Source of the DNA: a virus
Length of the DNA stretch: 24,003 nucleotides
Virus record (IMG/VR): IMGVR_UViG_3300008448_000640
Span: 1-24,003 of that record
Direction: 5' to 3' (one strand)
Part shown: positions 1-6,787 of the stretch, in pieces
Layout: every line of letters starts with the position of its first letter
How positions within the stretch are numbered: position 1 is the stretch's first letter
Position numbers and translations under genes: made by a program
Notes under the pieces: model-generated
Database searches by the model: none
The model's input: only the letters and a program-made list of their open reading frames with translations
Told to the model about the DNA's origin: nothing

Positions 1-543
1 ACCTGCAACTTTGTCAACAGGATTATCGATCCACTTCATTCTCGCTGTTCCGTCATAGAGTTCAAGATCGGCGCTAAAGAAAAAGCTGAACTTGCGAAGC
101 AGTTTCTCGCGCGCGCGTGCGGGATTCTGGATCAAGAAAATGTTGGTTACGAAAAGAAAGTCTTGGCTGAAGTGATTATGAAGCACTTCCCAGACTGGCG
201 TCGAGTTCTCAACGAGCTTCAGCGTTATTCTGTTCGTGGTACAATCGATTCTGGTATTCTTGCGAGTGTTGACAATGTAGAGATCAAGGAACTTGTCAAA
301 TATCTAAAAGGTCGCGAATTCGAATCCATGCGCAAGTGGGTTGCTACGAACGCTTCGATGGATGTCAATACACTATTCCGCAAGCTATATGATGCAGCAA
401 GTGATATCATGAAGCCAGATTCGATTCCAGCACTTGTTCTTGCTTTGGCTGACTATCAATACAAAGCTGCGTTTGTCGTCGATCAAGAAATCAATATGGC
501 TGCTTGCATGACGCAGATCATGATGGATTGTGAGTTCAAGTAA
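1..543 (+). CDS. 44: Sliding-clamp loader large subunit gp44 (C-terminal part; 5' end outside window)
   Basis: This is the AAA+ ATPase subunit of the T4-type clamp loader, which with gp62 opens the gp45 clamp and places it on primer-template DNA for gp43. The frame is open from the first base and gives 180 residues up to the TAA at 541-543. Near the start it reads NRIIDPLHSRC, which matches the sensor-1/arginine-finger SRC box of clamp-loader ATPases, followed by the helical lid and collar region (FPDWRRVLNELQRYS). The Walker A and B motifs must lie upstream of the window. In T4 the next gene is 62; here three other genes intervene. The stop overlaps the next start by one base (TAATG), so the block is probably co-transcribed. 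Identity is confident from the SRC box, the C-terminal domain and the linked 62-regA-43 genes. Confidence 0.93.
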   Translation, partial: TCNFVNRIIDPLHSRCSVIEFKIGAKEKAELAKQFLARACGILDQENVGYEKKVLAEVIMKHFPDWRRVLNELQRYSVRGTIDSGILASVDNVEIKELVKYLKGREFESMRKWVATNASMDVNTLFRKLYDAASDIMKPDSIPALVLALADYQYKAAFVVDQEINMAACMTQIMMDCEFK

Positions 544-1046
544 TGAGCAATATTGTTTCTCTGATCGAAGAACGTTTTCTGCAACCAGAAGAATCTGATC
601 ATAGATATGACAAATCACCATTCAAACATCTAAAGAGCATGTTGCCTAAACAAAAGGGCAAACGGTTTGAACATATTACCGAATGTGTAATTCGCAAGCT
701 CGGTTATGATGTAAGAGATCGTGTATCGCCTGATCACGATCTTATCATCGACAATATCAAATGCGAGATCAAAGGTGCAACTTTGGTCAAAGGCAAAGAC
801 ATCTTTTCGTTTCTACAGATACGAGCAGATCAAGACTATCAAGAACTGGTCTTTACTTTATTCTATCCGCATGATATGATTATTCTTAGAATGGACAAAG
901 AACTGGTAAAGACATTAATAAATAATGGTACGTTCAAGAAGCAGCACGGTGGTAACAAGGCTGAGTCTGGAACGTATTGCTACTACGGAAACGAAAAGAC
1001 ACTCGAAGCACTTGGGGCAACCAGAGTAAATGGAAAGTCTGCCTAA
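543..1046 (+). CDS. Putative PD-(D/E)XK-fold nuclease paired with a methyltransferase
   Basis: A 167-residue protein whose family I do not recognise with certainty. Residues around 60-80 read DHDLIIDNIKCEIKGATL: an acidic residue, a beta-strand and then E-I-K. This is the D...(D/E)XK arrangement of restriction-type nucleases. Just upstream, KGKRFEHITECVIRKLGYDV resembles the N-terminal helix common in this fold, and after the core QIRADQDYQELVFTLFYP looks like the following strands. It starts one base into the gp44 stop (TAATG) and overlaps the downstream DNA methyltransferase by 17 nt, the tight pairing typical of restriction-modification genes. It could equally be a phage nuclease that degrades host or competitor DNA, or a structural relative without activity. 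Fold assignment is inference from a motif; cleavage specificity cannot be read. Confidence 0.62.
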   Translation: MSNIVSLIEERFLQPEESDHRYDKSPFKHLKSMLPKQKGKRFEHITECVIRKLGYDVRDRVSPDHDLIIDNIKCEIKGATLVKGKDIFSFLQIRADQDYQELVFTLFYPHDMIILRMDKELVKTLINNGTFKKQHGGNKAESGTYCYYGNEKTLEALGATRVNGKSA

Positions 1047-1959
1047 GACAATTACCACTCAGGAATTGATGAGTCTGGATTATCGCTACAACTACAGCGA
1101 TGACGAGCTTATGCAAGACTGGGAAAAGCTAAGAGCCACAATCAAGTTCAAGTCTGGTGCGCAGTTCAAGCCTGGCATGAAGTTGTGCCAACACTTCTTT
1201 GACAACTTCTGGTCTATCGAAAACGAGAAAGGTCAGTCCTTCGCGAAAGCATGGGCTGACTATCAAATTATGGATCAGGTTCGCGAATGGGGATTGCAAG
1301 GTATGAGCCAGCTTTGGTTGAGCTGGATTCGTCGAGCAGTCTATATGCGTGCAAGTCTTCCCAATTCAAGTTTCTATCGTCCGCACTTCTCCAAACAGAT
1401 TTGCATGATGACCCGCAAGTATGAAGGACGAGTATTTGATCCTTGTATGGGTTGGGGTGGTCGCTTGCTTGGTACAGTTGCTCAAGGTTGGCACTATACT
1501 GGTTGCGATCCAAACAAACAGACCTATGCTAATCTACAGCGAATGATTAGCTTTCTTGGTATTGATAATAGTGTATCGATCCATAATATCGGTGCTGAAG
1601 AGTTTGACTTCTCTGCCATTGAGCCTGTCGATGTTGTTGTGACATCTCCACCATACTTCAATCTGGAAGTATACACAACAGACAAAGAACAGTCATACAA
1701 CAAACATGATACATATATTAGTTGGAGAGACGGCTGGTATATTCCGCTTATCGAACAGTCGCTATCCATTCTAAAAGACGACGGAATCTCTGCTTGGAAC
1801 GTAATGAACTTCAAGAAGAACGATCTTGTCGGTGATCTTATTTCAACTCATGAGAAGCATGGTTGGAATATTGTAGGAACAGTTGGCTTTGATAGCCCGC
1901 TGTCAAATATGAGAAAACTGAAGAACAAAGATGTGACCTACCTATTCAAGAGGTATTAG
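1030..1959 (+). CDS. DNA methyltransferase, SPPY-type (N6-adenine or N4-cytosine)
   Basis: A SAM-dependent amino-methyltransferase of 309 residues, expected to methylate adenine N6 or cytosine N4 in DNA. The SAM-binding motif I is FDPCMGWGG (about 136-144) and the catalytic motif IV is TSPPY (205-209), followed by FNLEVYTTDKEQSYNKHDTY. That run resembles the conserved SPPYFNLE-SYNK stretch of a phage and bacterial methyltransferase family. The order motif I then IV is clear. No separate target-recognition domain is obvious, so residues 1-110 or the tail must supply specificity. The start at 1030 overlaps the putative nuclease gene by 17 nt, suggesting translational coupling. It may protect phage DNA from the neighbouring nuclease(s), or from a host enzyme; which is inference. 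Confidence 0.85.
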   Translation: MESLPKTITTQELMSLDYRYNYSDDELMQDWEKLRATIKFKSGAQFKPGMKLCQHFFDNFWSIENEKGQSFAKAWADYQIMDQVREWGLQGMSQLWLSWIRRAVYMRASLPNSSFYRPHFSKQICMMTRKYEGRVFDPCMGWGGRLLGTVAQGWHYTGCDPNKQTYANLQRMISFLGIDNSVSIHNIGAEEFDFSAIEPVDVVVTSPPYFNLEVYTTDKEQSYNKHDTYISWRDGWYIPLIEQSLSILKDDGISAWNVMNFKKNDLVGDLISTHEKHGWNIVGTVGFDSPLSNMRKLKNKDVTYLFKRY

Positions 1960-1972
1960 TTCAGAATCAACA

Positions 1973-2001
1973 TTGACAAAGCCTGTAAAATTTGCTACTA
2001 T
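1973..2001 (+). promoter_or_regulatory. Sigma70-like promoter, TTGACA-N17-TACTAT
   Basis: TTGACA at 1973-1978 and TACTAT at 1996-2001 are separated by exactly 17 bp, in the gap between the methyltransferase and the DUF262 gene. The identical hexamer pair and spacing occur before hsp20 and uvsX, so this belongs to a phage promoter family. The leader to the ATG at 2068 is about 60 nt. It contains short complementary stretches (GGTT with AACC, CAGT with ACTG) but no clear regulatory fold. Confidence 0.75.
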
Positions 2002-2067
2002 ATTATTGTTGGTTGGTCAGAGCGATAGTGCCAGAACCGCCATCTCAGTAAAACTGGAAAGATCGAA

Positions 2068-3519
2068 ATGTCTAAGCTTATGAAGAGTGATTGGTTTGTT
2101 CCCACGAAGGCAAAGCCTCAAGCTTTTGTCTGGAGTATTGCCAAGTTTATCGAAAACTCAAAAAACATTGATACAAACCCGATCGGGCAGCGCCCGTCAG
2201 TCGAAGAAAATCCTATCGGTGGCGCAAAGCCTTCCAAAGCACAAGCCATTATCAATTCTATCTTCCGTGGCTCTGATATTGGTGAAGTAAAGCTTGCTGA
2301 TATTCGTCACGAAAAAGGGAAGTATCACTACGAGTCCATTGACGGTGGTAATCGCAAGCGTGCACTTATCTCCTTTGTCGATGGTACATTTCCTCTTCAT
2401 AAGTCTTCTGTTCTCGGTGAAGTTTACTATGGTCAACTAACTGATGAACAGCGAGAGTATTTTGACAACTATACTTTCCGCATTGTGGTTTTCTCTGAGA
2501 TGACTGCTTCCGAGAAAGGTCAGCAGTTCCGCGATACAAATACCACTACCGAAGTCAATCACCAAGAGATGCTCAACTCCTTCGGTAACATTCCAATTGC
2601 TAATGCTATTCGTTTGCTCTCACGCAATGTAAAGGGATTGAAGGGTCAGCCGCATGAGCTTTTCAAATGCTCAATCTCTCCTAACACAGGCAAGATGCTA
2701 TACAAGAATATTGGGTTCGACAATCTACGTCTAAAGATTGACGAGATTGTAGCCCGTATCTTCTGTATTGTCTATAGCGGTAATGGCGGTCTTGCTACTG
2801 CCTCGCCTGCTAATCTTCAAGCTATGTACGAAGATCCCAATCTCGATGAAGCTACTGTAAAGGTGCTTCAGAAGCGTGTAGAGCATGTTCTGGACTTCAT
2901 CCTTGAGATTGCTGAAAAGCGCAAAACCTATCTCAAGAACTGCATTACGAACAAGGAGCTTCTGCTTCTTTATCGTCTGTATTTCCACTACAACGAGCAA
3001 TATGGCAAATGGAAGGTTGTTGACCCTGATCTCTTCTTGAAGAAGTTCAAGATGGCTATGGACAAATTCGACAAGAAGAATCCTAGCAAGTTTGCTCAGG
3101 ATACATTTATCCTCGACAAGAAGAACAAGGGAGAAGACGGTTCTCCGCGTTTGATCAGCGAAGCTTTTCATGCTTATCTTGGTGAACACAAGATGATGTC
3201 AAAGGCTCGTATGCTCAACAAGTGGATGGATCATTTCTTTGATCCTTTCAATGACGGTTCAGCGATTGTCATTGACAAGAAACGTGTTTTCAATCAAGAT
3301 GAGATTGAGAGTGCTTTGATCCGTCAGATGTTTACCGATCCGATTACTGGCGGTGAACTGACCATGCACGATGCAGCTGGTGGTCATATCGTCGCTCACT
3401 CAAAGGGTGGTACGACAACTCGGAACAACCTGCTCGTTCTAAGTAAGAAAGCCAACTCAACATCAGGTTCGATGAATGCTGTCGAATTTGTAGAGTTTGA
3501 ACGCAACAAGCTAAAGTGA
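2068..3519 (+). CDS. DUF262 + HNH endonuclease-like protein (GmrSD-type architecture)
   Basis: A 483-residue two-domain protein. The N-terminal half carries the DUF262/ParB-like nucleotide-binding signature, here DGGNRKRALI (from residue 92), the counterpart of the DGQQR motif of GmrS. The C-terminus has an HNH-type site, GGHIVAHSKGG with H440 as the probable general base, followed by NNLLVL and a late asparagine (KKANS). Known DUF262-HNH proteins include the type IV restriction enzyme GmrSD, which cuts modified phage DNA, and BrxU-like relatives. The gene has its own TTGACA-TACTAT promoter and a GGAAAG ribosome site, so it can be expressed apart from the upstream nuclease/methyltransferase pair. 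In a phage it could attack competing phages or host DNA; the target is not visible. The HNH motif lacks the zinc-binding cysteines of many HNH enzymes. Confidence 0.82.
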   Translation: MSKLMKSDWFVPTKAKPQAFVWSIAKFIENSKNIDTNPIGQRPSVEENPIGGAKPSKAQAIINSIFRGSDIGEVKLADIRHEKGKYHYESIDGGNRKRALISFVDGTFPLHKSSVLGEVYYGQLTDEQREYFDNYTFRIVVFSEMTASEKGQQFRDTNTTTEVNHQEMLNSFGNIPIANAIRLLSRNVKGLKGQPHELFKCSISPNTGKMLYKNIGFDNLRLKIDEIVARIFCIVYSGNGGLATASPANLQAMYEDPNLDEATVKVLQKRVEHVLDFILEIAEKRKTYLKNCITNKELLLLYRLYFHYNEQYGKWKVVDPDLFLKKFKMAMDKFDKKNPSKFAQDTFILDKKNKGEDGSPRLISEAFHAYLGEHKMMSKARMLNKWMDHFFDPFNDGSAIVIDKKRVFNQDEIESALIRQMFTDPITGGELTMHDAAGGHIVAHSKGGTTTRNNLLVLSKKANSTSGSMNAVEFVEFERNKLK

Positions 3520-3534
3520 GGTTCTAAATATCGT

Positions 3535-3930
3535 ATGGCTGAAAAACCGTTTGTTTATGTTGAAAGTGCGAGCTATACGAAGAAGAACCTCATGAGGGGG
3601 ACAGCGAACGATGAACTGGCTGAGAAGGGATACAAACCCTTTCTAGTCAATCGCTCGATGTCTTATCATCAAGATGCCATTCTTTTTGGCAACGAGATGA
3701 ATATGCGCCCTCATCTCGACAATAAGCCACAATACGAGTATTTGCTAAATAGTCTGCGGAAGCGTAAAAGGTTTGCCAAGTGGGCAAAAGAAAAACCTGA
3801 TGCTTCCGTTGAGATGATCATGGAATACTATGGCTATGGTCGTTCGAAGGCTGAGGAAGCTCTCAGAGTTTTGACCGATGAACAGCTTGCCATGATCGAG
3901 GTAGCACTCGACAAAGGTGGAAAGGTATGA
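3535..3930 (+). CDS. 62: Clamp-loader small subunit gp62
   Basis: The non-ATPase subunit of the T4-type clamp loader, which forms a complex with four gp44 subunits. The 131-residue protein has the pattern of the shorter cyanophage-type gp62: FVNRSMSY and LFGNEMN near residues 40-60, then RKRKRFAKWAKE and the C-terminal EYYGYGRSKAEEALRVLTDEQL. T4 gp62 is longer (187), so the short form is a lineage trait, not a truncation. The stop overlaps the next start (ATGA), and it lies directly upstream of regA as in T4. The gene is separated from its partner 44 by about 3 kb of inserted genes. Upstream GAGG is 13 bases from the ATG, so the ribosome site is weakly placed. A CTAAATA at 3524-3530 is too close to the start to be a convincing late promoter. 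Confidence 0.9.
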   Translation: MAEKPFVYVESASYTKKNLMRGTANDELAEKGYKPFLVNRSMSYHQDAILFGNEMNMRPHLDNKPQYEYLLNSLRKRKRFAKWAKEKPDASVEMIMEYYGYGRSKAEEALRVLTDEQLAMIEVALDKGGKV

Positions 3931-4334
3931 ACACATCGGTTGAAAGTATGGTCGAAGTAAAGCTTCGATCATCAGAAGATTTCCTAAAGATTCGTGAAAC
4001 ACTTACCCGTATTGGTGTCGCTTCTCGACGCGACAAGGTATTGTTTCAATCATGTCATATCCTGCACAAGCAGGGTCGTTACTATATTGTTCACTTCAAA
4101 GAATTGTTTGCTCTAGATGGCAAGCCAACCAACTTCTCAGATGAAGACAAGGCTCGCCGTAATACAATTGCCAATCTTCTTGCCGAATGGGATTTGATTG
4201 ACATTGTAAGTCTGGAGAGAACTAAGGAACCAGTCGCTCCCCTAAACCAGATCAAGATTCTGGCACATAAGGAAAAGAACGATTGGAAGCTCGAAGCAAA
4301 ATACAATATCGGAAAAAAACGTTCTGATACTTGA
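3927..4334 (+). CDS. regA: Translational repressor RegA
   Basis: RegA binds the translation start regions of many early phage mRNAs and silences them. The 135-residue product follows T4 RegA closely in pattern: VEVKLRSSEDFLKIRETLTRIG, then DKVLFQSCHILHKQGRYYIVHFKE, DEDKARRNTIANLLAEWDLI and WKLEAKYNIG at the end. The start at 3927 overlaps the gp62 stop (ATGA) and follows a good GGTGGAAAGG ribosome site. T4 RegA begins at the residue equivalent to the internal Met8 (3948), so a shorter product is possible. The stop codon TGA (4332-4334) is embedded in the TTGACA -35 box of the next promoter. Order 62-regA is as in T4; here hsp20 and a lysis cassette come between regA and 43. Confidence 0.94.
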   Translation: MNTSVESMVEVKLRSSEDFLKIRETLTRIGVASRRDKVLFQSCHILHKQGRYYIVHFKELFALDGKPTNFSDEDKARRNTIANLLAEWDLIDIVSLERTKEPVAPLNQIKILAHKEKNDWKLEAKYNIGKKRSDT

Positions 4335-4359
4335 CATTTTAGTCTATTCAGTTTACTAT
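4331..4359 (+). promoter_or_regulatory. Sigma70-like promoter for hsp20, TTGACA-N17-TACTAT
   Basis: TTGACA at 4331-4336 and TACTAT at 4354-4359 have a 17-bp spacer; the -35 box contains the regA stop codon. The expected transcription start is near 4366, giving a leader of about 54 nt which folds into the two hairpins described in the next entry. Confidence 0.8.
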
Positions 4360-4367
4360 ATACTATT

Positions 4368-4415
4368 GTGACGCCGTAAGGGTCACGAACATAACCTTGC
4401 CTAACAGGAGGTAAT
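4368..4415 (+). promoter_or_regulatory. Candidate ROSE-like RNA thermometer in the hsp20 leader
   Basis: Two hairpins fill the leader. The first pairs GTGAC (4368-4372) with GTCAC (4382-4386), continues after a bulged G as CC/GG, and closes with a GTAA (GNRA) tetraloop. The second pairs ACCT (4394-4397) and CCT (4400-4402), with TG bulged between them, to AGG-AGGT (4406-4412) across an AAC loop. AT/AT pairs (4391-4392 with 4414-4415) extend it beyond one mismatch. The whole Shine-Dalgarno sequence AGGAGGT is thereby buried. A UUGCC(U) stretch opposite the Shine-Dalgarno resembles the conserved U(U/C)GCU of ROSE elements that control small heat-shock genes in rhizobia. Pairing is seen in the sequence; temperature control is inferred. 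Confidence 0.6.
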
Positions 4416-4419
4416 TACT

Positions 4420-4875
4420 ATGGCAAACTCATACACACAACTCCCTTCCGCTTTCGCTTCTTTCGATCCATTTTCTGTTGGTTTTGACAAGAGCTTCAAG
4501 CTGCTTGCTGATCAGCTAGAAACAATCGGTAAGAACGTTCCTGGCTATCCGCCTTACAACATCAAGAAGGTTGATGATAACAAGTATGTCATCGAACTGG
4601 CTGTTGCTGGTTTCGCAAAGACTGATCTTGAAATCACTCTTGATGGCGGCAAGCTAACAGTTGCTGGTAAGACTAAGGATGCCAGCGATCTAGACAACGC
4701 AAATGTCTACTACTTCTATAAGGGTATCGCAGAGCGCGCATTCACACGTACGTTTACTCTTGCTGACTCCGTAGAAATCAAGGATGCTGAAATGATTAAC
4801 GGCATTCTGAAAGTTTGGCTCGAAAATATCATTCCTGATAGTAAGAAGCCTAAAAAGATCGATATCAAGGACTAA
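4420..4875 (+). CDS. hsp20: Small heat-shock protein Hsp20 (IbpA-like chaperone)
   Basis: An ATP-independent holdase that keeps unfolding proteins soluble. The 151-residue protein has the alpha-crystallin domain: YPPYNIKKVDDNKYVIELAVAGFAKTDLEITL (about 43-75), the strand LTVAGKTK, YKGIAERAFTRTFTLAD, and GILKVWLENIIP near the end, like IbpA/IbpB. The short N-terminal arm with FDPFSVGFDKSF is also typical. Hsp20 is a known accessory gene of T4-like cyanophages, so its presence fits this lineage. It has a private promoter, a strong AGGAGGT ribosome site that may be masked by a hairpin, and a terminator directly after it, so it is a single-gene transcription unit. It probably protects phage proteins during assembly or heat stress (inference). 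Confidence 0.95.
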   Translation: MANSYTQLPSAFASFDPFSVGFDKSFKLLADQLETIGKNVPGYPPYNIKKVDDNKYVIELAVAGFAKTDLEITLDGGKLTVAGKTKDASDLDNANVYYFYKGIAERAFTRTFTLADSVEIKDAEMINGILKVWLENIIPDSKKPKKIDIKD

Positions 4876-4898
4876 TCGTATATTGATTTATTGATTAT

Positions 4899-4929
4899 AG
4901 CTGGGTAGCAATCCTGCTGCCCAGCTTTT
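4899..4929 (+). terminator. Rho-independent terminator after hsp20
   Basis: AGCTGGGTAGCA (4899-4910) and TGCTGCCCAGCT (4915-4926) form a 12-bp stem with one T-G wobble and an ATCC loop, followed by a short T tract (4926-4929). It closes the hsp20 unit and isolates the next small gene. Confidence 0.85.
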
Positions 4930-4947
4930 CTACGCAGGGAGATACGT

Positions 4948-5118
4948 ATGTTAGAAGCTATCCGCAATACACTTCGATATTATATAACCATTGTTGAGCT
5001 TGTCAAGTTGACAGACGAAGAACTCGGTCATCTCAATCTCAAGCGCGGCGATGTCGTTCACGTTGCACTCAAGCAGTATTGGAAAGACAATGGCCTCAAT
5101 TCTCGCGCTTTTCACTGA
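4948..5118 (+). CDS. Small DUF1127-like protein
   Basis: A 56-residue protein that starts with ATG after a CAGGGAGAT ribosome site. Its core ELVKLTDEELGHLNLKRGDVVHVAL follows the DUF1127 pattern (a helix, L-(S/T)-D-x-E-L, then (I/L)-x-(L/I)-x-R-G-D). DUF1127 is a very common family of short proteins in alphaproteobacteria, where members influence RNA turnover and phosphate or stress responses. I know of no standard T4-like gene of this type, so it may be a host-derived regulator. It sits alone between the hsp20 terminator and the late endolysin gene. Family assignment rests on a short motif. Confidence 0.6.
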   Translation: MLEAIRNTLRYYITIVELVKLTDEELGHLNLKRGDVVHVALKQYWKDNGLNSRAFH

Positions 5119-5233
5119 GTTCAAGCAACTCTTTCGTCAGATGATGGGCAATAGACCTTATGGTTGAATCCCTTCGTAAACTGTTATCTAATATGCTAGA
5201 TCACTTCTCTAATATGGGAAGCTATCCTAACGG

Positions 5234-5240
5234 CTAAATA
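5234..5240 (+). promoter_or_regulatory. Possible late promoter CTAAATA before the endolysin
   Basis: CTAAATA lies 18 bases before the endolysin ATG. It would start transcription near 5246 and keep the GGAAGGAGG ribosome site in the mRNA. It is a one-base variant of the T4 late box, and a lysis gene is an expected late target. The region 5119-5258 otherwise shows only a doubtful 25-codon ORF. Confidence 0.4.
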
Positions 5241-5258
5241 GCGCGGAAGGAGGCTCCC

Positions 5259-5879
5259 ATGTTAGTGACACACGAACAACTATGTCAATTCTTTGAAGAT
5301 ACAACAGAAGAATGGCTATTAGAATGTCTAGAACCGCTAAACGACGCTCTAGCATTCTATGAAATCAATACCCCACAGCGCATTGCCATGTTCTTGGCTC
5401 AAGTCGGACACGAGTCCGCAGGTATGTCTGTGATGGAAGAAAACCTAAACTATTCCGCTCAAGGTCTCAACAAGATTTTTCCTAAGTATTTTATTCGTGC
5501 TGGTCGCGATGCAAATGCTTATGCAAAGAAGCCAGAAAAGATTGCGAACGTAGTTTATTCAAGTCGTATGGGTAACGGCGACGAAGCATCCGGTGACGGC
5601 TATCGCTATCGTGGTCGCGGCTTTATTCAGCTTACAGGCAAGAGCAACTATAAAGCTTTTGCTGAAGATATGGAGATGCCACTTGAAGAAGCAACCGCTT
5701 GGTTGGAAACAGCTGAAGGTGCAGTATGGTCAGCATGTTGGTTCTGGGATTCTCGTGAACTAAACAAGTGGGCTGACAAGGGTGATATCCTTACAGTAAC
5801 AAAGAAGATCAATGGTGGAACAATTGGTCTTGAAGACCGTAAGCACCACTATGAAGAAGCACTACATATATTTGCATAA
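5259..5879 (+). CDS. Endolysin, glycoside hydrolase family 19 (chitinase-like)
   Basis: A peptidoglycan-degrading lysin of 206 residues that hydrolyses glycan strands at the end of infection. GH19 marks are RIAMFLAQVGHESAGMSVMEENLNYSAQGL (about 40-70; the E of HES is the expected catalytic acid), GYRYRGRGFIQLTGKSNY (about 110-127), and the C-terminal TVTKKINGGTIGLEDRKHHYEEAL. No signal peptide is seen, so release needs the holin encoded two genes downstream. A strong GGAAGGAGG ribosome site precedes the ATG. The gene opens the lysis cassette and is followed closely by an alpha/beta hydrolase. Confidence 0.92.
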   Translation: MLVTHEQLCQFFEDTTEEWLLECLEPLNDALAFYEINTPQRIAMFLAQVGHESAGMSVMEENLNYSAQGLNKIFPKYFIRAGRDANAYAKKPEKIANVVYSSRMGNGDEASGDGYRYRGRGFIQLTGKSNYKAFAEDMEMPLEEATAWLETAEGAVWSACWFWDSRELNKWADKGDILTVTKKINGGTIGLEDRKHHYEEALHIFA

Positions 5880-5896
5880 TTGGACTGAGGTCGTTT

Positions 5897-6787
5897 ATGA
5901 ATAACAAGTTTATTACAATTGATGATTTGAAGATTCGCTATATTGACGAAGGTGCTGGTCGACCGATCCTTCTATTGCATGGTGGTTCTATCGGTTCTTC
6001 CGTTGAATCGTTCAAGTATGTTATTCCAGGCTTGCTCAAGGCGGGATATCGTGTCCTCGGTTTTGATCAGCCTGGATGTGGTCTTTCAGATATTCCCGCA
6101 GAAGATGAAAAGGCGACTCGCGAGTATCGTGAGTTTGTTGTAACCGAGTTTGTCCAAGCACTTGATCTCAAGGATGTAGTGCTTGTTGGTCATTCTCAGT
6201 CTGGTGGTATTGTAGGAAAGTTGCTGCTAAAGAAACCCGAGTTCTGCACTGCTGCTGTTTTCCTTTGCGCTGGAATCTGTCTTCCACACTCAGAACGTTT
6301 CAAGCCTGGCAATCATAAGAAAGACAAGCACGAAAACTTTTCAACCGAACCAACGGTCGAAGACATACGCACATTTTTCGAATACAATCTCTACAACCAT
6401 GATCTTATCACAGAAGAAGTTCTGAATGATAGACTCAAATATAGTGTAGGTGATTTATACGATTTCTTCGTAAAGCATAGAAGTATGCCTAAGAACACAG
6501 ATTACTATCTGTGGGCTAAGTTCATTGAAGTGGATATCCCCATGATGTTTGTTTATGGTGGGTCTGACGACAAGCGGGACGATGCGACAGTTAGAGTCGA
6601 AAAGATGCGAGCGGTCTATCCGTATCCGCACTTCTCAATTCATCTATTCGATAACTGTAAGCATTATCCTCATTGGGATCATCCAAAACTTACTGTCGAT
6701 AAGGTCATTGAATTCCTAGAAAATTATAAAGAAAAGGAAACACAATGCCTAGATTTGGAAACCCAGACCCAAACGAAGAACCAGTAA
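5897..6787 (+). CDS. Alpha/beta hydrolase inside the lysis cassette
   Basis: A 296-residue serine hydrolase. The oxyanion-hole motif is LLLHGGS (H28-G-G), the nucleophile elbow is GHSQSGG with S100, an acidic residue is in VYGGSDDKRDD, and the catalytic histidine is in CKHYPHWDHP near residue 258. The fold is that of meta-cleavage-product hydrolases, haloperoxidases and esterases; the substrate cannot be read. Its last 14 codons overlap the holin start by 43 nt in another frame, which explains the low-complexity tail (ETQTQTKNQ). Placement between endolysin and holin suggests a part in lysis, for example attack on a lipid or ester of the envelope, like LysB of mycobacteriophages. It could instead be a metabolic gene caught there. 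No spanin gene is visible in the window. Confidence 0.85.
   Translation: MNNKFITIDDLKIRYIDEGAGRPILLLHGGSIGSSVESFKYVIPGLLKAGYRVLGFDQPGCGLSDIPAEDEKATREYREFVVTEFVQALDLKDVVLVGHSQSGGIVGKLLLKKPEFCTAAVFLCAGICLPHSERFKPGNHKKDKHENFSTEPTVEDIRTFFEYNLYNHDLITEEVLNDRLKYSVGDLYDFFVKHRSMPKNTDYYLWAKFIEVDIPMMFVYGGSDDKRDDATVRVEKMRAVYPYPHFSIHLFDNCKHYPHWDHPKLTVDKVIEFLENYKEKETQCLDLETQTQTKNQ

Noticed and set aside
2731-3189. 152-codon minus-strand ORF inside the DUF262 gene
   Set aside because: Lies wholly within a well-supported plus-strand gene, with no ribosome site and no domain; a frame shadow.
3524-3530. CTAAATA before gene 62
   Set aside because: Only four bases from the ATG of a replication gene that should be early; a 7-base AT-rich match is expected by chance.
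5160-5237. 25-codon ORF MVESLRKLLSNMLDHF... before the endolysin
   Set aside because: No ribosome site and no recognisable family; its start resembles that of the DUF1127-like protein only weakly, so it may be a remnant or chance.
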